NCBI RefSeq assembly: GCF_001591665.1
Contig: NZ_BCVI01000051.1
Span: forward strand, 1-64,000
Length of the DNA stretch: 64,000 nt
Direction of reading: 5' to 3'
Source: Neobacillus soli NBRC 102451
Lineage (GTDB): Bacteria; Bacillota; Bacilli; Bacillales; Cytobacillaceae
Below the pieces are notes generated by a model, which saw only the letters and a list, made by a program, of their open reading frames with translations, was not told the origin of the DNA and searched no databases. Shown here piece after piece: positions 35,898-44,367 of this stretch; within the stretch, counting starts at the first letter, position 1; the number at the start of each line of letters is the position of its first letter. The position numbers and the translations under genes are program-made.

Positions 35898-36455
35898 TTA
35901 ATCTTTTACCTGATTATCGGAACTACTTGTTATTGAATTCAGCCTATCAAACGCCTTCACTTCCTGCGCGGCATTATAATTAACCACAATGCTACCGTTA
36001 ATGGCATCAACAAAATAGTGCCAGTAGCCCACCTTAGGTTCAACCGTTGAAGCTTTTACAAGATAGGTGTTGTAGAACTTACCCTCATATTTATAGATAT
36101 ATTGCTCGGCAGTCACTTCACCATCATACTGTTTTACTTTTCCTATTTTTTTTTCAATTGCAGTTTTCGTTATTTTAATAGCTTCCTTGTCAGATATAAC
36201 AGCAACTTTATTGAGGTCTTTATCATCAAGCTCAGGTAATACCTCTCCGAAAAATGCCATTACATGATCATTTTTGTCTAATGCGACGGTTATATCTGAA
36301 GCATAAATAGGAATGCCCTTATATTGCTGAATCAATTTAAAGTGGTGAGTACCGGTTTTATAATCAGCCTGTTCTTCTATCACTTTAAAGTGGTTTAATT
36401 GCAATTTGGGGCTTTTCTTTTTAAGATAGGCAAAGACTATGTCTTTCTTACTCAT
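35898..36455 (-). CDS. Propeptide-only relative of M4 proteases (FTP plus PepSY)
   Basis: A 185-residue frame (MSKKDIVFAYLKKKSPKLQL...) that aligns with the FTP and PepSY propeptide of the neighbouring M4 enzymes (about residues 62-235 of those) and then stops at SSSDNQVKD, before any HExxH. It has no catalytic domain. The start ATG overlaps the stop of the preceding signal-peptide frame (ATGAGTAA), so coupled translation is possible. If joined to that frame it would be a secreted propeptide, which in this family can act as chaperone or inhibitor of the protease. It may equally be a pseudogene. Confidence 0.6.
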   Translation of the reverse strand: MSKKDIVFAYLKKKSPKLQLNHFKVIEEQADYKTGTHHFKLIQQYKGIPIYASDITVALDKNDHVMAFFGEVLPELDDKDLNKVAVISDKEAIKITKTAIEKKIGKVKQYDGEVTAEQYIYKYEGKFYNTYLVKASTVEPKVGYWHYFVDAINGSIVVNYNAAQEVKAFDRLNSITSSSDNQVKD

Positions 36456-36645
36456 GCTTTTTTTTCGATTCCGGCGCCCAGTTTTCTACAAACAACAAAG
36501 GTGACATCTGCCCATCAATAGGTTCAATCTTTGGACACTGGGCTTCAATTTCCAGAGTAGTGGCAAGCGAACCAACCGTAGAAAATGTACCAAGTACAGC
36601 CGGATGGGCAAAACCAGTAGAAACCACTTTCTTGTAAATTTTCAT
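36448..36645 (-). pseudogene. Frame-shifted N-terminus (signal peptide) of the M4-like propeptide gene
   Basis: A 65-residue frame (MKIYKKVVSTGFAHPAVLGT...) equal to the signal peptide and early propeptide of the M4 paralogues, up to FVENWAPESKKKHE. It ends at TAA 36448 just after a run of eight A on the coding strand (36458-36465). Removing one A restores a frame ESKKSMSKKDIVFAYL continuous with the next open frame. The hydrophobic core contains His-Pro where the paralogues have leucines, so the signal itself may be weakened. Run-length change, real decay or a base-calling error are all possible. Confidence 0.65.
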
Positions 36646-36755
36646 ATCATCGCTCCTCTTACAGGTCTATGATTCAATTAACTTTCTTTAACGAAATTTC
36701 AATTATATACTCTCACACAATAACTAGATAATTTTATACGTAGGATGTTATGGAT

Positions 36756-36794
36756 ATTGAGCCGGCTATCTGTATCATCAGATGTCGGCTCAAT
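36756..36794. repeat. Long two-part hairpin downstream of the M4-S15 gene
   Basis: ATTGAGCCGGC (36756-36766) pairs with GTCGGCTCAAT (36784-36794) with one G-U, and inside it ATCTG pairs with CAGAT. No clear U run follows on either strand. It may be a weak terminator or RNA-stability element for the gene ending at 36850. Confidence 0.5.
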
Positions 36795-36849
36795 TTAAGA
36801 TCCGGGAAATTTTCGTACCGCATATAAAAAATCCTGCTATCTAACTCTT

Positions 36850-39800
36850 TTACCTCTTAATTTCAAAATCTACTTTGTTAATTCCACCGACAATCGGTAA
36901 AATGAATTCGCTGCTTGTCGGTGTTATAGTGATTTTTGTTCCACCGGAAGGACGTTGAGTATAATCATAATCAGTGGCGATTATAACTAGACCGATCTTG
37001 CTTCCCTTTTTAAATACATAATCATCAGGCTGCATATCCCATTTAAATGTATATTCTTGATTTGGAACAAGTCGTTCTGAACGATCAGCACTTTGTAGGT
37101 TTTGCGGATCCATCCAGCCCCGCGTTACAATTGCCGGTTTAGAACCGCTATAATCAACAAGCAAGGCAGTCAAATTGGAAACTGGACGGTCAATGCTTCC
37201 TTTTAGGCTTACGACAGGTGTACCACTGATTCGTACATCTTCCGTAAGTGACGGAGTCATATATACAAGACGGTTCGGATTATCCAATTCAGGATTTGTA
37301 ATTAACGTATCTGCTTTTTTCTTCGGATCATCGATTAGAGACTTCTTCTCATTTGGTTTATCAGCAACCGGCAAGCTGCTTAATGCACCTGAAGAACCTC
37401 CCTCAACCGTATCCAACTTGAATGTAACCGGAACGGCAGCTGCTTCTGGCCAATTAGATTGTTTCTGCCAGGTTTTGTCCTCACGTTGAACATCTACTGC
37501 AGGTTCGTCCATAGTTCCATTGTCAATCCCGTAAAGCCAAAAATCGAACCATTTGTTTTCAGCTTGTTTCCAATTGTTTGTCGAAGTACCTCCATGCCCG
37601 CCTTGGTGAAGCCACATCTTCCGTGGAACATTATTTTGTTCTAGAACTTTCCACCATTGGTCGAAATGTTTTGTCTTTACATTCCAATCGTTAAGACCAT
37701 GAACAACAAAAACACTCGCCTTGATATTTTTTGCATCTTTGACAAAATTACGTTTATCCCAGAAGCTATTATAATCTCCCGACTTCCTATCTAATCCAAC
37801 TGTAAATTCATCAATTAGCTTATGGCATACTTCAGGCATTTTTCTTGTCAATACAGCTGCTGCCATATTGTCAGCGTCCTCACCTTGATATCCTCCGGGT
37901 GCAATTACGGCACCATTTGACCGGTAATAATCATACCAGCTGCTAATTGCCGAGATGGGGATAATTGTTTTTAAGCCTTTAACGCCGGTTGTAGAAACAG
38001 CATTTGGCAATGTACCATTATAAGAAGTACCTGTCATTCCAACGTTTCCAGTCGACCAGTCTGCGGAAACTTCCTTTCCGTCAGCTGTGTATGCTTTTGC
38101 ACTGCCATTTAGCCAATCAATTACTGATTTTGCAGCGAGAGTCTCGTTTTCATCTCCGGTTGTTGGACAGCCATCTGACTTTCCAGTTCCAATGCTTTCA
38201 GCTAGGATGACACCATATCCCCTCGGGACATAGTAGTTTCCAATTGAACCAAGGTTAGCCGGCTGAGCATTTGCTACTGCGTATGGTTTGCCTCCTTTTT
38301 GACCATTCAGTTCAGGTACCGGTGTAAGTTCAACATCAACATTATAGACAGGCACGTCTAAGATGCCAGAACGATACGGACTTATCTCATAAATGACAGG
38401 AACTTTAACGCCTGGCTCAGTTTTTGGCCTCATCACTTGCATGGAGATTCGGTCACGTTTGCCGTCACGATCACTGTCTACTGTAGTTTCAACAAACAGA
38501 TTCTCAATGATTGCATCATCAGTTGAGTAAATAGGCTTTGTCATTCCGTTTTCTAGTTCAATTTTTGTTGAAGGATCATTCACGCCAACAGAAGTATAGG
38601 CGGATTGGACAGCTTTAACTTGTGCTGAATCACTACCGTATAAGTCTGTCGCAGCTTGAATGGCTGCTTGTCTCATCATGGTAAAGTTTGAACTGCTTGT
38701 TAAGTATTTTGATAGGGCACGATAATAGATTTGCTCCGTTGCATCGCGGCCAACACCTTTTACCGTTACGCCGTAATGCTTACCACCCTCAGAAATCAGA
38801 TAGGCAGCCTTGTTATTGATACTGCTGTTGATATGAACTCCGCCACTATCTAACGTGCCAGTATAGCGCTTGCTCCAATGGTCCGGCGAGTAACCGCTTT
38901 CAGTTCTAACGTCAACAATTTCAGCTGGGTTACTCATTGAACGAAGTGCTTTTCTTCCATCTTTAACAATCTGTTCTCCGATTAACCATTCCTTGTCGCC
39001 TCTGTCAACCATGGAACCAAATATATCTGACATGGATTCATTTAAGGCACCGGATTCATTTCGATAGACCAAATTTGCAGTATGTTCTGTTACCCCATGG
39101 GCCATCTCATGGGCGGCAACATCTAATCCACCTGCGAAATTGTAATAGGCAACCCCATCGCCATCACCATACGACATCGTTTTACCATTCCATGAAGCGT
39201 TATTCCAGTTAGTATTTACATGGACAGCAGAGATTAGTTGTTGTCCATTATCATCGACCGAATTGCGATCAAAGGTCTTTTTAAAATAATCATAGACTTT
39301 CTGTGCATTGGCATGGGCATCAACGGCCGCACCATCTTTGAACATTAGACCAGCGCTCGTTACCATTTTATTGCTATTTTTCGCATCATTAGTAACGACT
39401 CCTTTGCCTCGAGTCGTATCATTAAGTCCATATACTCCATTAATTAGTTGTGCTTCAAACATTTGCTTGTTACCAAAAACGCCAGTACCGAATGCCGTAA
39501 TTTCCTCTGCAGCATTATAGGTATCTACAACATTACCATTTGCGGCATCAATGAAATAATGCCAATAGCCGACCTTAGGTTCCATCGTTGAAACTTTGAC
39601 AAGATACGTGTTATAGAACTTACCATCGTTTTCATAGATAAACTGTTCGGCACTGGCCTCCCCATCATACTGGTCTACCTTGCCAATTTTCTTCTCAATA
39701 CGTTCTTTAGCTATTTTGATTGCCTCTTTATCGGAGATAGCTGCCTCTGTATTGATGTTTTTATCCGCAAGATCAGGGACAACCGCACCGAAGAAAGAGG

Positions 39801-40185
39801 AAACATTATTATCTTCGTCAAGTGCTAGAGTTGAGTCCGATCCAAATATGGGGATGTCTTTAAATTGCTCCATAAGCCTAAAGTGAGTGGTGCCCGTCTT
39901 TTTATCTGCTTGTTCTTTCGTTACTTTAAAGTGCTTTTTCATATCACCTTTTAATTTAAACTTTTTACTGTTCTCCTCAAGATAGGAAAAGGCAATATCT
40001 CTCTTACTTAGCCCTTTTTTCGATTCTGGAGCCCACTTATCCGCAATGAAAGACGGGGTATTATACTCTTTATTATATTGAATCTTGTATTCCTTATTTG
40101 TAGTAGCTGAAGCACCCGTACCCAGTGTCCCAAGAACAACGGATAGAGCCAAAGCCGAGGATAGGATTTTCTTGTTCCCCTTCAA
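36850..40185 (-). CDS. Fusion of M4 neutral protease and S15 Xaa-Pro dipeptidyl-peptidase
   Basis: An 1111-residue secreted protein. Residues 1-545 are a full M4 preproenzyme: signal peptide, FTP/PepSY propeptide, zinc motif His359-Glu360-His363 and Glu383. After a short linker with an acidic DSDRDGKRD segment, residues about 570-1111 are a full S15 Xaa-Pro dipeptidyl-peptidase: nucleophile Ser721 in GTSYNG, Asp833 in HGLNDWN, His864 in HQGGHGG, then the PF08530-type C-terminal beta domain. M4 enzymes cut internally, and S15 enzymes release Xaa-Pro dipeptides that other peptidases leave. The TTG start follows AGGGGG by nine bases. No frameshift joins the two halves; the frame is continuous. 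Confidence 0.93.
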   Translation of the reverse strand: MKGNKKILSSALALSVVLGTLGTGASATTNKEYKIQYNKEYNTPSFIADKWAPESKKGLSKRDIAFSYLEENSKKFKLKGDMKKHFKVTKEQADKKTGTTHFRLMEQFKDIPIFGSDSTLALDEDNNVSSFFGAVVPDLADKNINTEAAISDKEAIKIAKERIEKKIGKVDQYDGEASAEQFIYENDGKFYNTYLVKVSTMEPKVGYWHYFIDAANGNVVDTYNAAEEITAFGTGVFGNKQMFEAQLINGVYGLNDTTRGKGVVTNDAKNSNKMVTSAGLMFKDGAAVDAHANAQKVYDYFKKTFDRNSVDDNGQQLISAVHVNTNWNNASWNGKTMSYGDGDGVAYYNFAGGLDVAAHEMAHGVTEHTANLVYRNESGALNESMSDIFGSMVDRGDKEWLIGEQIVKDGRKALRSMSNPAEIVDVRTESGYSPDHWSKRYTGTLDSGGVHINSSINNKAAYLISEGGKHYGVTVKGVGRDATEQIYYRALSKYLTSSSNFTMMRQAAIQAATDLYGSDSAQVKAVQSAYTSVGVNDPSTKIELENGMTKPIYSTDDAIIENLFVETTVDSDRDGKRDRISMQVMRPKTEPGVKVPVIYEISPYRSGILDVPVYNVDVELTPVPELNGQKGGKPYAVANAQPANLGSIGNYYVPRGYGVILAESIGTGKSDGCPTTGDENETLAAKSVIDWLNGSAKAYTADGKEVSADWSTGNVGMTGTSYNGTLPNAVSTTGVKGLKTIIPISAISSWYDYYRSNGAVIAPGGYQGEDADNMAAAVLTRKMPEVCHKLIDEFTVGLDRKSGDYNSFWDKRNFVKDAKNIKASVFVVHGLNDWNVKTKHFDQWWKVLEQNNVPRKMWLHQGGHGGTSTNNWKQAENKWFDFWLYGIDNGTMDEPAVDVQREDKTWQKQSNWPEAAAVPVTFKLDTVEGGSSGALSSLPVADKPNEKKSLIDDPKKKADTLITNPELDNPNRLVYMTPSLTEDVRISGTPVVSLKGSIDRPVSNLTALLVDYSGSKPAIVTRGWMDPQNLQSADRSERLVPNQEYTFKWDMQPDDYVFKKGSKIGLVIIATDYDYTQRPSGGTKITITPTSSEFILPIVGGINKVDFEIKR

Positions 40186-40679
40186 TTATCGCGCCCCCTA
40201 ATAAAATATTATTCTAGTAAAAATTGATTGATTCAACGTACCAGCCTAATTAATTTTGCATTACTTCTTACTAACAGGAGTATGCATATGTACCCCCACC
40301 TTTCGCCTACCCTTTACCTTCACAAATTTAAGTTTTCTAATTCATCTAGCATTCCATTTTCTTGAAATCCATTAACCACCTCTCTTTGAATTGTTTTATA
40401 GGGTAATTAGTAACTCCTTTGGAATATAGCAGCTACCAATATCCGTGATATTTACATATCACACTTGTTCCTTATAGGGTTCAATAATGTTCCAAATAGA
40501 GAACAGTCGGACTAATTATAGTATTAATTTAATAGTTTTTCAACATGCCAATATACTTATTTTCCATTTATAAAGTCTTTTTGTCTTTTATAAAACATTT
40601 TCCCCTAAATCTTGTTATTCTAAAAACTTTCATTAAAGTTTTACACATAGCCAAAAAAAAAGACTCAGGTGAGAGTCTT
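40186..40679. other. 494-base non-coding stretch upstream of the M4-S15 gene
   Basis: Contains a dyad GTGATAT-TTAC-ATATCAC (40445-40462) overlapping the -35 region of a possible promoter with TATATT as -10 (- strand, near 40425). The left end includes the leader of the fusion gene and the right end the dpp operon terminator. No gene was seen. Confidence 0.5.
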
Positions 40680-40680
40680 T
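40653..40680 (-). terminator. Terminator of the dipeptide ABC operon
   Basis: AAAGACTC and GAGTCTTT form an 8-bp stem with loop AGGTGA, followed on the - strand by a run of T. The stem abuts the stop of the last permease gene. Confidence 0.8.
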
Positions 40681-41579
40681 TATTGTTTCATTTTGGGATC
40701 GAGGATATCTCTTAGGCCATCACCCATTAGGTTAAAGCCAAGGACGGTCAGCATGATAGCCATCCCAGGGAAAAATAATGTCCACGGCGCTTGTGTGATG
40801 TAATTTCTTGAATCCGCAAGCATTTTCCCCCACTCCGGTGTTGGAGGCTGGGCCCCTAATCCAAGGAAACCTAGGGCAGCTGCTTCGATGATGGCTGTTG
40901 CAATTGCCAAGGTTGCTTGGACGATTACTGGAGACACGCTGTTAGGTAGAATATGCCTGAGAAGGATTCGAGTATCCTTCATTCCAACAGCACGGGCAGA
41001 CATAATATATTCCTCTTGCTTCACGCTTAATACTTTTGATCTTATCAACCTGCCAAAGTTCGGAATATTAATAACTGCAATGGCAATTAATGCATTTTGT
41101 AGTGATGGACCCAAAACGGAGACCACTGCAATCGCCAACAGAATACTGGGAAAAGCAAGCATGATATCAAAGATACGAGAGATGATTGTATCAGCCCAGC
41201 GCCCATAATATCCAGCCACAATTCCAAGCAATGTCCCAATGACAACAGATCCTAATACCGAGAAAAAACCAACCCATAGGGAAATTCTAGCTCCATATAA
41301 AACACGTGAAAAAATATCTCTGCCAAAGTCATCAGTACCGAACCAATGCTTGCTGGACGGTGCCTGCATCCGTTCGGTCAATACCTGCGCTTTATAGCTG
41401 TATGGTGCCAGCCATGGAGCTATGGCTGCGATAATGATAAAAAAGATGACAATACCTAAGCCAATAACTGCTAATTTATTTTTATAAAATAATCTCCAGT
41501 TTTCCTTCCACGGAGGAGTCAGCTTTTCCTCGACAGGGATTGTCGCGATGTCCGCTGTGTTTTTTGCAAGTTCTGCCAC
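40680..41579 (-). CDS. Dipeptide/oligopeptide ABC transporter permease, DppC/OppC type
   Basis: A 299-residue inner permease with an N-terminal helix (about 36-56) and five more in the binding-protein-dependent domain. LAPYSYKAQVLTERMQAPSS and HWFGTDDFGRDIFSRVLYGA are the OppC-N signature; EAAALGFLGLGAQPPTPEWG is the EAA loop contacting the ATPases. It is last in the D-F-A-B-C operon, 14 bases after the partner permease. Substrate is short peptides by family; exact range is unknown. Confidence 0.92.
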   Translation of the reverse strand: MAELAKNTADIATIPVEEKLTPPWKENWRLFYKNKLAVIGLGIVIFFIIIAAIAPWLAPYSYKAQVLTERMQAPSSKHWFGTDDFGRDIFSRVLYGARISLWVGFFSVLGSVVIGTLLGIVAGYYGRWADTIISRIFDIMLAFPSILLAIAVVSVLGPSLQNALIAIAVINIPNFGRLIRSKVLSVKQEEYIMSARAVGMKDTRILLRHILPNSVSPVIVQATLAIATAIIEAAALGFLGLGAQPPTPEWGKMLADSRNYITQAPWTLFFPGMAIMLTVLGFNLMGDGLRDILDPKMKQ

Positions 41580-41593
41580 GTTTGATCCCTCCT

Positions 41594-42601
41594 TTATTTG
41601 GTATATTTAATTCTCGGATCAACAAAGACATATAATAAGTCAACGATTAAATTAATGAGTACAAAGATGGCTGCAATGAGTAATATCCCTGACTGAATAA
41701 CAGGATAATCACGGTAGCCGATTGCATCGTATAGGTATCTGCCAATTCCCGGCCAGCCAAAGATGGTTTCCGTTAGAATTGCTCCCCCTAATAACAGTCC
41801 TGTCTGTAAACCGATAACTGTAAGAACTGGGATAATCGCATTTTTTAAGGAGTGCTTGTACACCACCCAAAACATCCTTAGCCCCTTCGCACGGGCTGTA
41901 CGAATGTAATCTGACTTCATAACCTCCAGCATTGAGGCACGGGTCATTCTGGCGATAATCGCCATCGGGATGGTGGCAAGTGCAATACTTGGAAGGATTA
42001 AATGCTTTAAGACGATTGCAAATTGATCAAATCTTCCTTGCATTAGTGTATCGAGTAAATAGAAATTCGTAATTGCTGTAATTGGATCTCTAACATTCTC
42101 TCTTCCGGTAGTAGGCAGCCAGCCTAGTTCAATCGAAAATGCCCACTGCTCCATCAGGCCAAGCCAGAAGATCGGCATCGATACGCCAATAAGTGCTAGT
42201 ATCATTGCAACATAATCAAACCACGATTTTGAGAACCAGGCACTGATAATCCCGGCATTTACTCCAACGGTAATGGCAATGACCATGGCCACAATTGTTA
42301 ATTCTGCGGTTGCTGCCAAGTAGGGCCAGATTTCTTGGTTAATAGGACCTCTTGTTTGTAATGAAACCCCTAAATCTCCTTGGAGCAATGATTTAATATA
42401 ATCAAAGTATTGTATGTACCATGGCCTGTCCAAGCCTAATGCTTTTGTTAGATTTGCAATTGATTCAGCAGTTGCCCTCTGTCCAAGAATTACTTGAGCA
42501 GGATTCCCGGGGATGGCATGGATAATGGCAAAAACTATGAGTGTCATTCCTATTAATACGGGTATTAAAGATAAAACACGGCGGACCGTATACGTTAACA
42601 A
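41594..42601 (-). CDS. Dipeptide/oligopeptide ABC transporter permease, DppB/OppB type
   Basis: A 335-residue permease with six helices. RRVLSLIPVLIGMTLIVFAI and HAIPGNPA at the N-terminus and SDYIRTARAKGL (EAA-type coupling loop, about residue 230) are OppB hallmarks. I start at TTG 42601 because GAGGTG lies six bases upstream; a longer in-frame reading from TTG 42622 has no site. It pairs with the downstream DppC-type gene. A strong hairpin set between it and the binding-protein gene probably lowers its expression relative to that gene. Confidence 0.9.
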   Translation of the reverse strand: MLTYTVRRVLSLIPVLIGMTLIVFAIIHAIPGNPAQVILGQRATAESIANLTKALGLDRPWYIQYFDYIKSLLQGDLGVSLQTRGPINQEIWPYLAATAELTIVAMVIAITVGVNAGIISAWFSKSWFDYVAMILALIGVSMPIFWLGLMEQWAFSIELGWLPTTGRENVRDPITAITNFYLLDTLMQGRFDQFAIVLKHLILPSIALATIPMAIIARMTRASMLEVMKSDYIRTARAKGLRMFWVVYKHSLKNAIIPVLTVIGLQTGLLLGGAILTETIFGWPGIGRYLYDAIGYRDYPVIQSGILLIAAIFVLINLIVDLLYVFVDPRIKYTK

Positions 42602-42627
42602 GTATTTCACCTCGTTTTTCAAAAATA

Positions 42628-42678
42628 ATCAAAGAGTCTTTGATTAATCAAAAGGGGAGGCAAGACTCCCTCCCCTTT
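42628..42678 (-). terminator. Two hairpins between binding-protein and permease genes
   Basis: AAAGGGGAGG/CCTCCCCTTT (42651-42678, 10-bp stem) and AATCAAAGA/TCTTTGATT (42628-42646) follow the binding-protein stop; the second is followed by ATTTTTG on the - strand. Partial termination or 3'-end protection would give an excess of binding protein over permeases, as is usual in such operons. Confidence 0.7.
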
Positions 42679-42687
42679 ATCCAGTAA

Positions 42688-44313
42688 TTATTTAAATTCT
42701 ACCTTGCTCAGACATTCAGAACCCGTTGGATGCGGAAGGTAATTTTGTAAGTCCTTCGCAGCAGCTAACAGTGGTGTAGAGTGTACAAGCGGCACCCATG
42801 GAGCATCTTCATGGATGATTTCCTGTGCTTTTTTATAAAGCTCATTCCGCTTTTCTTGATCAGTTTCCGTTTGAGCCTCGATTAAAATTTTATGCAATTC
42901 GTCATTGCTGTATTGGGCATAGTTGTTGCTGCCAATACTGTCTTTATCGAGCAATGTGTAGATGAAGTTATCTGGGTCACCATTGTCGCCAGTCCATCCA
43001 AGCATAAAGGAATCAAACTCACCTTTTGTTGCTTTTTCTAAATAAGTAGCCCAGTCAACAGATTTTATATTTGCTTTAATGCCAACTTTACTTAAGCTTT
43101 CTTGAATAACCTCTGCAACTTTTTGTGCTTCCGGCATGTATGGGCGTGCTACAGGCATTGCCCATAAGTCCATTGTAAAGCCTTTCTCCAGCCCTGCTTC
43201 TTTTAATAATGCTTTCGCTTTTTCTAAATCAAACGGATATTCTTGAATGGCATCGTTATATCCTTCAATAGATGGCGGCATAGGGTTTTTGGCTGGAAGT
43301 GCCTTACCACCATAGAATGCATCAATAATCGCTTTCTTATCGATTGCATAGTTAATCGCTTGACGAACAAGCTTATTATCCAATGGTTTACGAGTAGTTG
43401 TTAAACCAATATACCCAACATTCATTGATGGTCTTTCAATAATTTGCAATTTATCGTTCGCCAATACAGTCGCTTCATCCGAGTTATTTAGTCCATCCAT
43501 CACATCGATCTCACCATTTGCAAGGGCATTAAGACGTGCTGTATTTTCAGGAATGACACGGAAGATAATTTTGTTTAACTTTGGTAAATCTTTTTGCCAG
43601 TAATCTGGATTTTTTTCAATAACGATCTTATCTTTTTGTTTCCATTCAACGAATTTGAATGGACCTGTTCCAACTGGGTGACTTCTAAAATCATCGCCCC
43701 ACTTTTCTAAAGCTGTCGGACTCGCAATCGCAAACATGGACATTGCGATGTTCTTTAGGAATGGTGCTTGTGGTCTTTTTAATACAAACTGTACTGTATT
43801 CTCATCAACGGCCTTAACTTCTTTAATTACGTGCCCTTCATCTTTCTTAAATCCGCCAAACATCGTATAATAAGGGAATTTCTCTTCATTCCCGTTCATC
43901 CAGCGGTCGAAGTTGTAGACAACAGCATCTGCATTGAAATCAGTACCGTCATGGAATTTTACACCTTTACGAAGATTAAATGTGTAAGTCAAGCCATCAT
44001 CCGAAGTTTTCCACTCTTCTGCAAGCCCTGGTTTAATTGTTGTATCCTGGTCTCCATATACCAACAATGTTTCAAATAAGTTTATCGTGACTTTAAATGT
44101 TTCACCTTCAGTTGTTGTGATTGGGTCCAATGAAGTGGAATCTCCACCGCGGCCATACACAAGCGTATCCTTTTTATTGACATTACTAGTGTCAGGATCT
44201 TTCTTTCCACCATCTGTTTTAGCGTCATCACTCGTTTTGCTGTTACAGCCAACTAAAAACATGCTGATGGCTAATAAAGAAATCAACAGCATCATAAAAG
44301 ACTTTTTCTTCAT
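42688..44313 (-). CDS. Peptide-binding lipoprotein (SBP family 5)
   Basis: A 541-residue extracellular lipoprotein. Residues 1-23 are a signal ending FLVGC (Cys23 anchor), followed by a charged linker. The SBP_bac_5 domain shows YGRGGDSTSLDPITTTEGET, FNLRKGVKFHDGTDFNADAV and HPVGTGPFKFVEW. It captures peptides for the permease pair. GGGGG stands about 12 bases before ATG. The position after two ATPase genes and before two permeases is the normal D-F-A-B-C order. Confidence 0.93.
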   Translation of the reverse strand: MKKKSFMMLLISLLAISMFLVGCNSKTSDDAKTDGGKKDPDTSNVNKKDTLVYGRGGDSTSLDPITTTEGETFKVTINLFETLLVYGDQDTTIKPGLAEEWKTSDDGLTYTFNLRKGVKFHDGTDFNADAVVYNFDRWMNGNEEKFPYYTMFGGFKKDEGHVIKEVKAVDENTVQFVLKRPQAPFLKNIAMSMFAIASPTALEKWGDDFRSHPVGTGPFKFVEWKQKDKIVIEKNPDYWQKDLPKLNKIIFRVIPENTARLNALANGEIDVMDGLNNSDEATVLANDKLQIIERPSMNVGYIGLTTTRKPLDNKLVRQAINYAIDKKAIIDAFYGGKALPAKNPMPPSIEGYNDAIQEYPFDLEKAKALLKEAGLEKGFTMDLWAMPVARPYMPEAQKVAEVIQESLSKVGIKANIKSVDWATYLEKATKGEFDSFMLGWTGDNGDPDNFIYTLLDKDSIGSNNYAQYSNDELHKILIEAQTETDQEKRNELYKKAQEIIHEDAPWVPLVHSTPLLAAAKDLQNYLPHPTGSECLSKVEFK

Positions 44314-44367
44314 AAGCTTTGTTTACCCCCTGTACTTTTTTTGTTTTTTTATCATTAATGCAGCATA

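Noticed and set aside
38004..38210. Small + strand frames opposite the M4-S15 gene and opposite other long genes
   Set aside because: They lack ribosome sites and family motifs, and the opposing genes are certain.
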